DNA of 64,000 nucleotides, from NCBI RefSeq assembly GCF_900115665.1, contig NZ_FOXH01000002.1, positions 451,670 to 515,669 of the forward strand, written 5' to 3'. A program made the position numbers and the translations under genes. Positions 17,601 through 26,367 of this stretch are shown here, piece by piece. Under the pieces are notes generated by a model. The model made no database searches and was not told where the DNA came from. It saw only the letters and a program-made list of their open reading frames with translations. The first letter of the stretch is position 1; every line of letters begins with the position of its first letter. This stretch comes from Pseudarcicella hirudinis. Its GTDB lineage: Bacteria; Bacteroidota; Bacteroidia; Cytophagales; Spirosomataceae.

Positions 17601-18749
17601 ATGAAAAAAAGCCTGTTGCCCCTCGTATTATTTATGCTTGCACTCAGTGCATTTGCCCAAAAGGGAAAAACCTCTAAAAACCCAAATGTTATACCAAATG
17701 AGATCAGAATTCCATTAACTTCTGAAATGTGGGAATTTCCGGCCGGAAAGGTGGAGTTTATGGAATATAAATCAGCTCCCGCCATGAAACTTCTGACAGG
17801 AGCAGGTCAGGTGGTGTTAAAAAACCAGCAATTCTCTGACGGTATCATTGAATTTGACCTGGAACCTATTAATCCTTATTTTACCAGTTTCTATTTCAGA
17901 AGAAAAGATGCTCAGGAATCAGAATGTTTTTACCTGAGAGTAGGAAGAGCAAACAATCCGGTGGCAATGGATGCTGTGCAGTATGCTCCCATTATAAAAG
18001 GGGTAAATCTCTGGGATTTGCTCGGAAGTTATCAGGGGCCTGCCATGATTAAAGATAAAGACTTTAACCATATAAAACTGGTCATCTCAGGAAAACAACT
18101 TGCAGCTTATGTAAACAGTTCTGAGAAACCAACCCTTGAAATCCCGAATATTGAAGGAAATAATGCAGAAGGCGGGCTGGCTTTTGAGGGAGAAGCAATT
18201 ATCTCCAATCTGGTAGTGCGTCCAAAAGAAGTGGAAGGCCTTCAGGCAAAAGAAGGTTTGGATCCAACCTATAATGATTCCCGATATATCAGGGAATGGT
18301 TTGTGGGTCAGCCATTTGCATTACCGATGGGAAAAGAAGTTAATATGTCGGATTTACCAAAAAATGAAGTAACCTGGGAAAAAATTAAGACAGAACGACT
18401 GGGTTTGGTGAATCTTACCCGGAATTTTGGAAAAAGTGAAAGCCGGAGAGCAGTATGGCTGAAAGTAAAGCTCAAAACAGAGGCAGCCCGCACACTTACA
18501 CTGGATTTTGGTTTTAGCGATGAAGTTTGGGCATTTCTGAATGGAAGAATGGCTTTTACAGATAAGAATCTATATGGGCACCCGATAATGAAGAATCCGG
18601 AAGGCAGATGTTCTGTAGAAAATACTTCATTTAAACTTCCGCTGAAATCAGGAAGCAATGAATTGCTGATTGCTGTGGCAAATGATTTCTACGGATGGGC
18701 CATTATTGCCAGACTTGAAACCATGGAAGGTATTACGATTGAAGAGTAA
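17601..18749 (+). CDS. Secreted two-domain protein, concanavalin-like plus galactose-binding-like
   Basis: A 382-residue protein with a Sec signal peptide (LALSAFA-Q, near residue 19). Residues about 50-210 form a DUF1080/LamG-like jelly roll: FSDGIIEFDLEP, FTSFYFRRKDAQESECFYLRVG, and AEGGLAFEGEAIISNLVV as closing strand. Residues about 225-382 look like a galactose-binding-like beta sandwich (LTLDFGFSDEVWAFLNGRMAF; LKSGSNELLIAVANDFYGWAIIARLE). No catalytic residues can be assigned. It starts an apparent two-gene set with the 18811 gene (61-base gap) and is divergent from the membrane regulator. A carbohydrate-binding or processing role is inferred from the folds. Confidence 0.65.
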   Translation: MKKSLLPLVLFMLALSAFAQKGKTSKNPNVIPNEIRIPLTSEMWEFPAGKVEFMEYKSAPAMKLLTGAGQVVLKNQQFSDGIIEFDLEPINPYFTSFYFRRKDAQESECFYLRVGRANNPVAMDAVQYAPIIKGVNLWDLLGSYQGPAMIKDKDFNHIKLVISGKQLAAYVNSSEKPTLEIPNIEGNNAEGGLAFEGEAIISNLVVRPKEVEGLQAKEGLDPTYNDSRYIREWFVGQPFALPMGKEVNMSDLPKNEVTWEKIKTERLGLVNLTRNFGKSESRRAVWLKVKLKTEAARTLTLDFGFSDEVWAFLNGRMAFTDKNLYGHPIMKNPEGRCSVENTSFKLPLKSGSNELLIAVANDFYGWAIIARLETMEGITIEE

Positions 18750-18810
18750 ATTTTAAACTTACTGGAACGGATGGATTGGTATTTCCGTTTCCTAATCTCA
18801 AAAATCAAAG

Positions 18811-19476
18811 ATGACTTTAAACCGTTTTTTATCGATTATTATGATTCTGACTTTGCCTTCCTGTTCGTGGGGACAAAGTAAAGGAGTGGCGTATAATCTT
18901 TACGACTTAAATAACAAGGGGGAATTGCAGGCGTTTAATCGTACACTTAGTTCTGTAACAGATCAGAACCGAAAAGGGATTCGCTTTTCTGAAAAAGAAG
19001 GAGATGGCGTGGCCTGGATTGACGGGATCAATTTTACAAATGGAGTGATTGAACTTGATATTAAGGGGAAGGATGTTCTGCAACAAAGTTTTGTAGGGCT
19101 TGCCTTTCATGGAAAGGATGAAAAAACCTTTGATGCTGTTTATTTCCGACCTTTTAATTTCAGAAGTACTGATCCTGTTCGTCGTATTCATGCGGTACAA
19201 TATATCTCTCATCCCGATTTTCCCTGGGATAAACTGAGAGAAACACAGAACGGGAAATATGAAAAAGCTCTCTCTTCCGCACCTGATCCTAACGAATGGT
19301 TTCATGTTAAAATAATAGTAGAGTATCCGCTTGTAAGTGTTTTTGTAAACAACAGCAGTGAATATTCTCTGAGCGTGAACAAGTTAAATGACCGGAAAGG
19401 TGGCAAGATAGGTTTGTGGGTTGGCAATAATTCGGGAGGAGATTTTGCTGATCTGGTTATTACAGATAGAAAATAA
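18811..19476 (+). CDS. Secreted concanavalin-like (DUF1080-type) protein
   Basis: A 221-residue exported protein with a signal peptide ending near CSWG-Q (residue 21); the CS may also hint at a lipoprotein, but the lipobox is poor. The mature part is one jelly-roll domain: FTNGVIELDIKGKDVLQQSFVGLAFHG, FDAVYFRPFNF, HAVQYISHPDFPWDKLRE, WFHVKIIVEYPLVSVFVN, and KGGKIGLWVGNNSGGDFADLVI as closing strand. It is the same fold as the first domain of the gene 61 bases upstream, so the two may be an ancient duplication within one operon. The ligand is unknown. Confidence 0.65.
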   Translation: MTLNRFLSIIMILTLPSCSWGQSKGVAYNLYDLNNKGELQAFNRTLSSVTDQNRKGIRFSEKEGDGVAWIDGINFTNGVIELDIKGKDVLQQSFVGLAFHGKDEKTFDAVYFRPFNFRSTDPVRRIHAVQYISHPDFPWDKLRETQNGKYEKALSSAPDPNEWFHVKIIVEYPLVSVFVNNSSEYSLSVNKLNDRKGGKIGLWVGNNSGGDFADLVITDRK

Positions 19477-19523
19477 TTCTGCCTGTTGCCGGAGTTTAAA
19501 CACAGACAATTATGGATAAACAC

Positions 19524-19548
19524 AAAAGACCGGAATTTCCGGTCTTTT
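19524..19548. terminator. Bidirectional terminator between convergent genes
   Basis: AAAAGACCGG (19524-19533) pairs with CCGGTCTTTT (19539-19548). The short loop and A/T flanks allow it to serve both the 18811 gene (plus) and mutS2 (minus). Confidence 0.8.
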
Positions 19549-19569
19549 GAATCAGATTACATCAGAAAT

Positions 19570-22074
19570 TTAATCTTTCATTTTTACAACAGTCACGCCT
19601 GCTCCACCACGGTCGGCATGTTCATCCTGCATATTTCCTACCTGCTTATACCCTCGCAGATGTGTACGGATCAGATTTCTCAGAATACCATCACCTTTGC
19701 CATGAACAATCCTGAGTTCGGGATAGCCCAGCATAATGGCATCATTCATGAAGTTGTCCACATCAACCAGCGCTTCTTCACCTCTTTTTCCTCTCAGATC
19801 CAGGTTAAACGAGAAATTCATCATTTTCTCATTCAGATCAATGCCGGTCAGTTTAGGTCTTGGTGAGGTTTTCTGTTTAAATTCTTTTCTGGAAATTTTC
19901 TCCAGACGATTAAGTTTGATGGTTGTTTTTAAATCACCGATGGCAACTTCCACATCTTTGCCTTTCAGCCCTAATACTTCTCCCAATGCTTCCTGTCCTT
20001 TAATTCTCACGAGCGAGCCTACTGATATTTCACCATCAACTACCTCTATCTCTTCCGTTTTTTCAGATGCTTTTTCAGGAACATTTTCGAGTTTAAGTTC
20101 TTGTTTTTCGAAAGTTTCCAGTACCTGTCGTACTTCTTTGGTAGCCAGTTTTTCAGCGCCCTGCTCTCTGATTTCACGGATAGTAGCCTCTATTTTCTGA
20201 TTGGCATCCTTCACCAGCTGCTTAGCCTGAAGCTTAGCGGTATTCATGATGGTTTTCTTTTCCGTTTCGAGATACGTTTTCAGAGAGTCATATTGTTCAA
20301 GCAATGCGTCAAGTTTCCTTTGTTTGGTAGCATTTTCCAGATTTTTTTCTGAAAATACTTTCTTTTCAATCTCCAGCTCTTTTAACAGTTTCTCAAAATT
20401 TACCTGAGAATTTCCCAGTTTATGCTTCGATTTATCAATGACAGATTTTGGTAAACCGATTTTATAGGCAATTTCAATGGCAAATGAACTGCCTGGTTTC
20501 CCGATCTCAAGCTCATACATTGGTTCGAGATGTTCGGCATCATAACGCATCGCACCATTTACCAGGCCATTGGTTTTGTCAGCAAATGCTTTCAGATTGG
20601 TATAGTGGGTATTTATTGCTCCATATGCGCCTGATTTGTTGAGGTCTTCCAGGATAGATTCTGCAATGGCTCCTCCCAGGCTAGGCTCAGTTCCTGTTCC
20701 GAATTCATCTATCAGAAACAGGGTCTTTTTCTCAGAAAATGTCAGAAAGTATTTCATGTTCGTCAGGTGAGAACTGTAGGTACTCAGATCATTTTCAAGG
20801 CTTTGTTCATCACCGATGTCGATAAAGACGTTTTTGAAAATACCAATTGTCGAATCCTCACGCATGGGCACGAGCAATCCGCACTGGTACATGTACTGGA
20901 TAAGCCCGAGTGTTTTCAGTGTAACAGATTTTCCTCCGGCATTCGGACCGGAAATCAGTAAAATTCTTTGTTCTTTATCCAGTTTAATATTTAGCGGAAC
21001 AACTTTTTTCCCCTGTTTCTGAAAAGAAAGATAAAGCAAAGGATGAACGGCATTTTTCCAGTCAACCAGTTGCGTATTGGCAGCAAGAGGAGCAAGACCA
21101 TTCATTGAAATGGCCAGTTTTGCCTTCGCTCTGATAAAATCGACAATACTCAGAAAAGTATAAGCCTTTCTCAGTAAAGGAACCTGAGGTCTGATTCTGG
21201 AAGTAAGGTCCATGAGAATTCTGACGATTTCACGTTTTTCAGCCGCTTCAAGTTCTTTGATAACGTTGTTAGACTCAAGCGTTTCGGCAGGTTCCATAAA
21301 AACCGTCTTTCCGGTGTCAGATTCGTCATGGATAAAACCTTTGAGTTTTCTCTTATGTTCAGCGGCAATCGGGATAACCATTCTTCCATTCCTGACAGTC
21401 AGCGAAAAATCATCTGTAATCCAGCCGTTACTTCTGGCATGTCTGAGAATTGATTCGAGTTTTTTCCTTAAATCATTCTCTTCTGCATTGAGTTTTCTTC
21501 TGATATTCTGAAGTTCGGCAGAAGCATTGTCTTTGAGTTTACCCCGATCGTCAATAATTTTATCCAGGGCATCTATCAAACCACGGATTTCCAGCACGGG
21601 ATTTCGGAAAGGTTCTTTTGAAGCAGAGAGTTCAGTATCTTCCTCTTCCTCCTCTTCAGTTTCAGTATTTTTCCTGATTTTTTCCCGGAAAGCAGAAACC
21701 ATCAGTTCGCGAAGCTGCGGAAATTGTTCCGGTTCTTTTCCTTCGAAAAAGCGCAGACATTCCTGAATTGTTCTCAGGGAACGTTTGATATCATAAAATT
21801 CCTCTTCACTCAAAAAAGCCCCTTCAATGGAAGCTTTGGAAAGCTGGGTATTTACATCGAGATAGTTTTGCGCCGGAAATGAAGAAGCATCAAACTGCAT
21901 AATTTCCTTCATTTCGGCTACTTGCCTGACCATTTTCTGAATCAGGTCGTAATTATCTGAAAAGCGGATTTTTTCTACAAACGCCTGTCCCAGCGGACTG
22001 ATACAAGCTTCATTTAAAAGCTCACGGATGCGGTCAAAACCTAATTTTTGTTCAATATTTTTGGGATATAACAT
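19570..22074 (-). CDS. mutS2: Endonuclease MutS2
   Basis: An 834-residue MutS2, a MutS-family ATPase implicated in suppressing homologous recombination and in rescuing collided ribosomes rather than in mismatch repair. The start MLYPKNIEQKLGF is standard. The Walker A SGPNAGGKS lies near residues 375-383 (K382), followed by Walker B LFLIDEFGTGTEP. A long coiled coil spans about 520-640. The C-terminal Smr domain contains LDLRGKRGEEAL, the nuclease motif HGKGDGILRN, and VTVVKM. Its start overlaps the end of the upstream dehydrogenase gene by 23 bases, indicating co-translation in an operon. Confidence 0.95.
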   Translation of the reverse strand: MLYPKNIEQKLGFDRIRELLNEACISPLGQAFVEKIRFSDNYDLIQKMVRQVAEMKEIMQFDASSFPAQNYLDVNTQLSKASIEGAFLSEEEFYDIKRSLRTIQECLRFFEGKEPEQFPQLRELMVSAFREKIRKNTETEEEEEEDTELSASKEPFRNPVLEIRGLIDALDKIIDDRGKLKDNASAELQNIRRKLNAEENDLRKKLESILRHARSNGWITDDFSLTVRNGRMVIPIAAEHKRKLKGFIHDESDTGKTVFMEPAETLESNNVIKELEAAEKREIVRILMDLTSRIRPQVPLLRKAYTFLSIVDFIRAKAKLAISMNGLAPLAANTQLVDWKNAVHPLLYLSFQKQGKKVVPLNIKLDKEQRILLISGPNAGGKSVTLKTLGLIQYMYQCGLLVPMREDSTIGIFKNVFIDIGDEQSLENDLSTYSSHLTNMKYFLTFSEKKTLFLIDEFGTGTEPSLGGAIAESILEDLNKSGAYGAINTHYTNLKAFADKTNGLVNGAMRYDAEHLEPMYELEIGKPGSSFAIEIAYKIGLPKSVIDKSKHKLGNSQVNFEKLLKELEIEKKVFSEKNLENATKQRKLDALLEQYDSLKTYLETEKKTIMNTAKLQAKQLVKDANQKIEATIREIREQGAEKLATKEVRQVLETFEKQELKLENVPEKASEKTEEIEVVDGEISVGSLVRIKGQEALGEVLGLKGKDVEVAIGDLKTTIKLNRLEKISRKEFKQKTSPRPKLTGIDLNEKMMNFSFNLDLRGKRGEEALVDVDNFMNDAIMLGYPELRIVHGKGDGILRNLIRTHLRGYKQVGNMQDEHADRGGAGVTVVKMKD

Positions 22075-23002
22075 TGTAATGATTGAGGATTTTTTTCACC
22101 AGTACCTCATTGATTTTGACATAGCTTTCATGTGTCCATCCGGCTACGTGAGGGGTGAAAAGAATGTTTTTCTGTCGGAATAATTCAGCATAAAGGCTTT
22201 TTTGTTCTTCCGACAATTTATCTAATTTTTCATTTTCCAGAACGTCCAGGCAAGCTCCCAGAACTTTTCCGGTTTGCATGGCTTCCCATAAATCTTTCAG
22301 TTTAACAATTTCGCCACGGGCAGAATTGATTAAAAAGATGTCTTTCTGAAAACGCTGGAAGAAATCAATATCCAGCCATTCTTTCGACTCATCGGTCAGG
22401 GGAATATGCAGGCTTAATATATCGGCTTCCTGATAAATTTGTGCTAAAGTTGCTTCCTTTGCGAACTGATCTGAGTAATTATCAAGGTATTTATCATAGG
22501 CCAGTACTTTTACACCAAAGCTGCTCAGTCTGGTTGCGAATGCTCTGCCCATATTGCCATATCCGATCAGACCAACGGTTTTACCCATCAGCTCAACGCC
22601 ACGGTTGGCTTCTCTTTTCCAGATACCGTTTCTTACTTCAGTGTCTGCCCAGTTGATTTTGTTGAAAAGGCAGAGCAGCATTCCGATGCAGTGTTCTCCC
22701 AGGGCATCCCGGTTTCCTTCAGGAGCATTTATTAAAACAATATTTCTTTTTTCAACCGCCTCTATATCAATGAGATCTAATCCTGCTCCTGCTCTGGCAA
22801 TAAATTCAAGTTTTCCGGCTTTCTGCAAAAACTCTTCATCCAATACTGTTTTACTTCTGATAATAATACCTTCAAAATCCCCGATTTTTTCCAGTAATTC
22901 CGCACGGGTTATGCCCGGTTGATATTCATGTGCAAAACCCGATTCTTCCAGCATGGTCAGAATCGAAGGATGCATATTATCAGCAATAATAATCTTTTTC
23001 AT
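22052..23002 (-). CDS. D-2-hydroxyacid dehydrogenase (phosphoglycerate dehydrogenase-like)
   Basis: About 316 residues from the ATG at 23002 (MKKIIIADNM). A longer frame to 23077 starts inside a terminator hairpin and is rejected. The NAD-binding motif GLIGYGNMGRA, the catalytic Arg in NSARGEIV, the Glu near LDVLENEKL and the His in TPHVAGW identify the D-isomer-specific 2-hydroxyacid dehydrogenase family. The N-terminus with RAGAGLDLID resembles 3-phosphoglycerate dehydrogenases, but there is no ACT domain. A serine-pathway role is possible; glyoxylate or another 2-ketoacid is equally plausible. It overlaps mutS2 by 23 bases. Confidence 0.8.
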   Translation of the reverse strand: MKKIIIADNMHPSILTMLEESGFAHEYQPGITRAELLEKIGDFEGIIIRSKTVLDEEFLQKAGKLEFIARAGAGLDLIDIEAVEKRNIVLINAPEGNRDALGEHCIGMLLCLFNKINWADTEVRNGIWKREANRGVELMGKTVGLIGYGNMGRAFATRLSSFGVKVLAYDKYLDNYSDQFAKEATLAQIYQEADILSLHIPLTDESKEWLDIDFFQRFQKDIFLINSARGEIVKLKDLWEAMQTGKVLGACLDVLENEKLDKLSEEQKSLYAELFRQKNILFTPHVAGWTHESYVKINEVLVKKILNHYNVISQKY

Positions 23003-23062
23003 ATTTTTAAAATCCACTCTTTTTCTGATGATATTCAAGGAGTGGCCTATTTGTTGTACAAT

Positions 23063-23091
23063 AAAAAAACCTGCCAAAGGTACGGCAGGTT
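23063..23091 (-). terminator. Second terminator between the sugar isomerase and the dehydrogenase
   Basis: AACCTGCC (23068-23075) pairs with GGCAGGTT (23084-23091) around an 8-base loop. The A-run at 23063-23069 gives a T-tract on the minus strand. Confidence 0.7.
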
Positions 23092-23148
23092 CAATTGTAA
23101 AGGAAATATTTTTTATCTGACCTGATTATTAAGGTCTGAGATTTCGGG

Positions 23149-23203
23149 AAAAAGGCCAAACCTGTGATACAATAGTCTTACACATGACAGTTTGGCCTTT
23201 TTT
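23149..23203 (-). terminator. Terminator of the Tat-exported sugar isomerase gene
   Basis: AAAAAGGCCAAAC (23149-23161) pairs with GTTTGGCC plus T-run (23190-23202), separated by 28 bases. It lies 8 bases from the stop codon of the minus-strand gene. Confidence 0.7.
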
Positions 23204-23211
23204 ATCAGTTG

Positions 23212-24093
23212 TTAGAATTTGAGTTTTTTAAGGTTATTGTAACCAATTTCAATTCCCTCCAACGGAGTTCTTTTATATTGCTCTAATTCTACAACGAAAT
23301 ATTTAACTCCTCCTAAATCTTTGTGATTGAAAATTTCCTGGAAATTGATATCTCCCTCACCCACTTCAACGGTTACGTTTTTAACAGGATCATGATCCTT
23401 AACGTGTACATGTGTAAAACGACCCGGATGTTTTTTGAAAATATCTACCGGTTTTTTACCTGCTGCAACAACCCAGTATAAGTCCATTTCGAATGTTACA
23501 AGATTTTTATCTGTATGATTCAAAAGGGTTTCATATAATGGCTCACCGTTATACTCTTTGAATTCGAAATCATGGTTATGATAACCGAATTTCATGCCAT
23601 ATTTCTTGGTCAGTTCTCCTGCATAATTGAAAAGTTCTGCAAGTTCTTTTCCTTTTGTACGATCCGGATCGATAGTATATGGGCAGATGTAGTATTTCTG
23701 ACCAACTTTAGCGGCATCTTCCACACTTTTCTTGAAAGAATCAGAGAACTGCTTGGTACTTGCATCAAAATCTTTCAGGAATACCATGCTATGCGCTGAA
23801 GGCATTGTAAGACCGTTTCCTTTTAAAACTTTTGAATACTCTTCCGGAGAAAGTCCGAAGAATTTTCCGTCAGCATATCCAAATCCTTCTACTTCTTTGT
23901 AACCGATTTTAGCTACTTTTTCAATAGTTCCGACAGCATCTTTTTTGATATCATCTCTTACTGAATAAAGCTGCACGCCAATGTGTCTTGCAGGCTTTTT
24001 AGGTGCAGCCAGCAATTCACCTGAAAGTAATGATACTCCTGCTACAGAAAGGAGACCAGTACGAAGAAAATCTCTACGGGAAGATTGTTCCAT
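23212..24093 (-). CDS. Tat-exported sugar phosphate isomerase/epimerase (xylose isomerase-like TIM barrel)
   Basis: A 293-residue protein with a twin-arginine signal (SSRRDFLRTGLLSVAGVSLLSGELLA), so it is folded in the cytoplasm and exported. The mature part is an AP-endonuclease-2-type TIM barrel: HIGVQLYSVRDD at strand 1, YKEVEGFG, GYHNHDFEF, LYWVVAAG, FTHVHVKDHD, GEGDINFQEIF and FVVELEQY carry the metal-site Glu, His and Asp residues. In Bacteroidota such proteins are linked to inositol or 3-keto-sugar processing. The exact substrate is unknown. It is followed by two tandem terminators; pdxA lies 87 bases upstream on the same strand. Confidence 0.85.
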   Translation of the reverse strand: MEQSSRRDFLRTGLLSVAGVSLLSGELLAAPKKPARHIGVQLYSVRDDIKKDAVGTIEKVAKIGYKEVEGFGYADGKFFGLSPEEYSKVLKGNGLTMPSAHSMVFLKDFDASTKQFSDSFKKSVEDAAKVGQKYYICPYTIDPDRTKGKELAELFNYAGELTKKYGMKFGYHNHDFEFKEYNGEPLYETLLNHTDKNLVTFEMDLYWVVAAGKKPVDIFKKHPGRFTHVHVKDHDPVKNVTVEVGEGDINFQEIFNHKDLGGVKYFVVELEQYKRTPLEGIEIGYNNLKKLKF

Positions 24094-24180
24094 GATAAAT
24101 TAGTTAAGTTGGTTTTTATTGGGTAAATTAAATACTATTCTTTGTCAAAACAGGAAAAAAATGGTTAAAAACAGAAAAAC

Positions 24181-25200
24181 TTAAACCAGTTCCTGCTCGT
24201 TCTTACGATGCTTAACAATGTCGATTGCTGTAAAAATGGCCTGTAACATTGAACTTTGGTTGGCAATATTTTTACCGGCAATATCATACGCTGTTCCATG
24301 ATCGGGAGAAGTTCTTACAATGGAAAGACCTGCTGTAAAGTTAACTCCGGTTTCAAAGGCAATGTATTTGAAAGGAATCAGACCCTGATCGTGATACATA
24401 GCCAGAACGGCATCGTAATTTTTAAATTGTGCATTGCCAAAAAAACCATCTGCCGGAAAAGGTCCGAATACGAAATCCCCCTTCTTTTTGAACGTTTCTA
24501 TCACTGGCTGAATTACCTCTTTTTCTTCATTTCCTAATAAACCGTCTTCCCCGGCATGAGGGTTCAGTCCTAATACGGCAATTTTAGGTTTCTGAAGACC
24601 AAAATCCTTTTGCAGTGATTCCAGCATCATGTTTAGTTTTGCTGTAATTCTCTCCTGCGTAACATTCGAGCGAACTCTTCCTAAGGGAATATGTCCGGTT
24701 ACAACCCCGACTCTGATTTCCTCTGCTACCAGAAACATCAGAGAGTCTTTGGCCTCAAAAGAGGTTGCGAAAAATTCCGTATGTCCCGGGAATTTAAATT
24801 CCTCTGACTGGATATTATTTTTATTGATAGGAGCTGTAACGATTGCATCCAGATGCCCGGCCTTTAGGTCTTCAGTAGCTTTTTGCAGACAGGCCAGTGC
24901 TGCCTGTCCTGCTTCCGGAGTTACTTTAGAAGGTTCAACTTCAGTTTGTTTATCGTCCCAGCAATTAATAATGTTGGTAGTTTTATGATTGATTTGTTGT
25001 ATGCCAGGTGCCACATTTAAAGTCCAGTCTTTCAGATCAAGTGCTTTTCTGTAGTAACCTAAAACTCTTTGTGAACCATAGATAACCGGGGTACAAAGCT
25101 TTAAAATGCGATTGCTCGAAAGAGCTTTTAATATAACTTCCGGGCCTATTCCGTTATAATCTCCTAATGTAATTCCTATGACCGGTTTGTGTTGCTCCAT
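24181..25200 (-). CDS. pdxA: 4-hydroxythreonine-4-phosphate dehydrogenase
   Basis: PdxA catalyses the NAD-dependent oxidation and decarboxylation of 4-phosphohydroxy-L-threonine in the DXP-dependent pyridoxal 5'-phosphate pathway. The 339-residue length is normal. GITLGDYNGIGPEV opens the protein. The metal-binding His residues are H140 (FPGHTEFFA), H215 (LNPHAGEDG) and H270 (YHDQGLIPFK), and TSPDHGTAYDIAG is the C-terminal signature. A Tyr replaces the usual Pro in GDPxGIGPE, which is seen in Bacteroidota members. The downstream isomerase is 87 bases away, so co-transcription is possible. Confidence 0.95.
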   Translation of the reverse strand: MEQHKPVIGITLGDYNGIGPEVILKALSSNRILKLCTPVIYGSQRVLGYYRKALDLKDWTLNVAPGIQQINHKTTNIINCWDDKQTEVEPSKVTPEAGQAALACLQKATEDLKAGHLDAIVTAPINKNNIQSEEFKFPGHTEFFATSFEAKDSLMFLVAEEIRVGVVTGHIPLGRVRSNVTQERITAKLNMMLESLQKDFGLQKPKIAVLGLNPHAGEDGLLGNEEKEVIQPVIETFKKKGDFVFGPFPADGFFGNAQFKNYDAVLAMYHDQGLIPFKYIAFETGVNFTAGLSIVRTSPDHGTAYDIAGKNIANQSSMLQAIFTAIDIVKHRKNEQELV

Positions 25201-25303
25201 TTGTAATTTTAGATTGGTTTAGGGTATAAAGTTTAACAGATCTGAGATCGTTTTATGACTAAACCCTGATTTTATTGCAAGTTTACTTAAAAGATGACGA
25301 AAT

Positions 25304-25334
25304 AAAAAAGGTTCCATGAATTAGTCCGGGAACC
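25304..25334 (-). terminator. Orphan minus-strand terminator
   Basis: GGTTCC (25310-25315) pairs with GGAACC (25329-25334) around a 13-base loop. The A-run at 25304-25309 gives a T-tract on the minus strand. No annotated minus-strand gene precedes it, so it may end an unrecognised transcript from 25335-25629 or be a remnant. Confidence 0.5.
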
Positions 25335-25629
25335 CTGATTGATTCAGCAGCCGTATTTGCAATAGTAGAATGTACTGTTGAATTCACAGAAGACAGGTTT
25401 GGAAATAGTCAGGAGTTAACAGAACAAATCCCCTGAAATTTACCTGATTAATATCCGGAATTGAAAAATAACCAATGCTGTTAAAAGAATATATCTGTTC
25501 AAATAGAGTATAAATTCTGTGAAATTTCCTGTGATTTAAAGTAACTTACTCTCTTAAAACAATTTTGTTTGATTAGGGTATAAAGAGGTTTTAAGGAAGT
25601 ATGGTAATGTTTTCAATATTTCTGAGTTT
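25335..25629. other. Intergenic stretch without recognised gene
   Basis: The AT-rich sequence between the orphan terminator and the small gene at 25630 has no plausible reading frame with a start codon. A minus-strand frame of 24 codons with three Cys (stop near 25340) has no start and is not called. No clear TAnnTTTG promoter is seen on the minus strand. Confidence 0.4.
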
Positions 25630-26043
25630 ATGAATAAACATCTTGGTTTTGATGATTTTATTGAAAGTCAGGAACCGAAATACAGGATCCTGATGAATCA
25701 TATCCGGAAACTGGCAGCCAGTTCCCATGAGCAGATGCGGGAAAAATCTGCGTTTAATACACTCTTTTTTCATTGCTTTGATTATGTCTTTTACTTTGGC
25801 AGGATTGATAAGAAGCAGGGTCTTGAAATAGGATTTGTAAAAGGGTTTTTATTATCAAATGATCATGGTTTGCTTGAAACAAAAAACAGGAAACTGATCC
25901 GGGGAATAAGTTTTCTGGATCTTGAGGATTTTATGAATAAAGAAGAAGTTTTCCTGGAAACCTTACAGGAAGCGATTTTGCTTAATGAAATTCAACCTGA
26001 AAATACTTTTCAGAAAATGATTTTTGAGAAAAGGAAGAAATAA
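25630..26043 (+). CDS. DUF1801-like small protein
   Basis: A 137-residue soluble protein without signal peptide or membrane segment. The start FDDFIESQEPKYRILMNHIRKLAASS, followed by a strand pair around FYFGRIDKKQGLEIGFVKGFLL and GKLIRGI-like KLIRGISFLDLED, resembles the DUF1801/YdhG fold seen in many Bacteroidota. This is pattern-based only. No catalytic residues are known for the family. It stands alone; a weak hairpin follows at 26056-26092. Confidence 0.6.
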   Translation: MNKHLGFDDFIESQEPKYRILMNHIRKLAASSHEQMREKSAFNTLFFHCFDYVFYFGRIDKKQGLEIGFVKGFLLSNDHGLLETKNRKLIRGISFLDLEDFMNKEEVFLETLQEAILLNEIQPENTFQKMIFEKRKK

Positions 26044-26055
26044 TTCCCCCTTTAT

Positions 26056-26092
26056 ACCGGATTCGAAAACGGAATGTTTTTTGAAATCCGGT
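26056..26092. terminator. Weak hairpin after the DUF1801-like gene
   Basis: ACCGGATT (26056-26063) pairs with AATCCGGT (26085-26092) over a 21-base loop that contains a T-run. No T-tract follows the right arm. Confidence 0.35.
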
Positions 26093-26367
26093 CCGAAAAT
26101 GAAAGATATTGCCTTTAGATAATTGATAGAATGTCTGTAAATGTTGATAAAATTGTAACGAACCACAATAAAGTTGTAACTTTTTAATAATTACCAAATT
26201 TTATGAGGTTTGTAGCGTAAAATCCCCAATAAATTTTTGATTTTTGTACAATTTACTGGATAATTCTTTCGGGAAAAGACCCTTTTGGTGCTTTTTTCAA
26301 ATTTGAAAAATTCGGAGATGTTCTGAAAAATATTGTTAATTGTTCATTGTTAACTCTTAACTGACAA
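26093..26367. other. Long AT-rich leader upstream of pyruvate carboxylase
   Basis: No reading frame or RNA family is recognised. CAAATTTG at 26298-26305 differs from the -7 consensus by one base but has no -33 partner at the right distance, so the promoter of pyc is not resolved. Confidence 0.35.

Noticed and set aside
19736-20200. 154-residue plus-strand Ser-rich frame within mutS2
   Set aside because: Antisense shadow of the Smr/coiled-coil part of MutS2.
22052-22074. Overlap of the dehydrogenase gene and mutS2 as a possible frameshift or fusion
   Set aside because: Both proteins are complete with normal ends; the 23-base overlap is ordinary translational coupling.
22554-22922. 122-residue plus-strand frame inside the dehydrogenase gene
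   Set aside because: Ser/Pro-rich antisense shadow of a conserved enzyme.
23003-23077. Extended N-terminus of the 2-hydroxyacid dehydrogenase (start at 23077)
   Set aside because: The extension begins within a terminator hairpin at 23063-23091 and adds residues unlike the family; the ATG at 23002 gives the standard start.
25340-25412. Minus-strand 24-codon frame ending in a Cys-rich segment
   Set aside because: It has no start codon and no family match; three Cys in a short frame are not enough to call a peptide gene.
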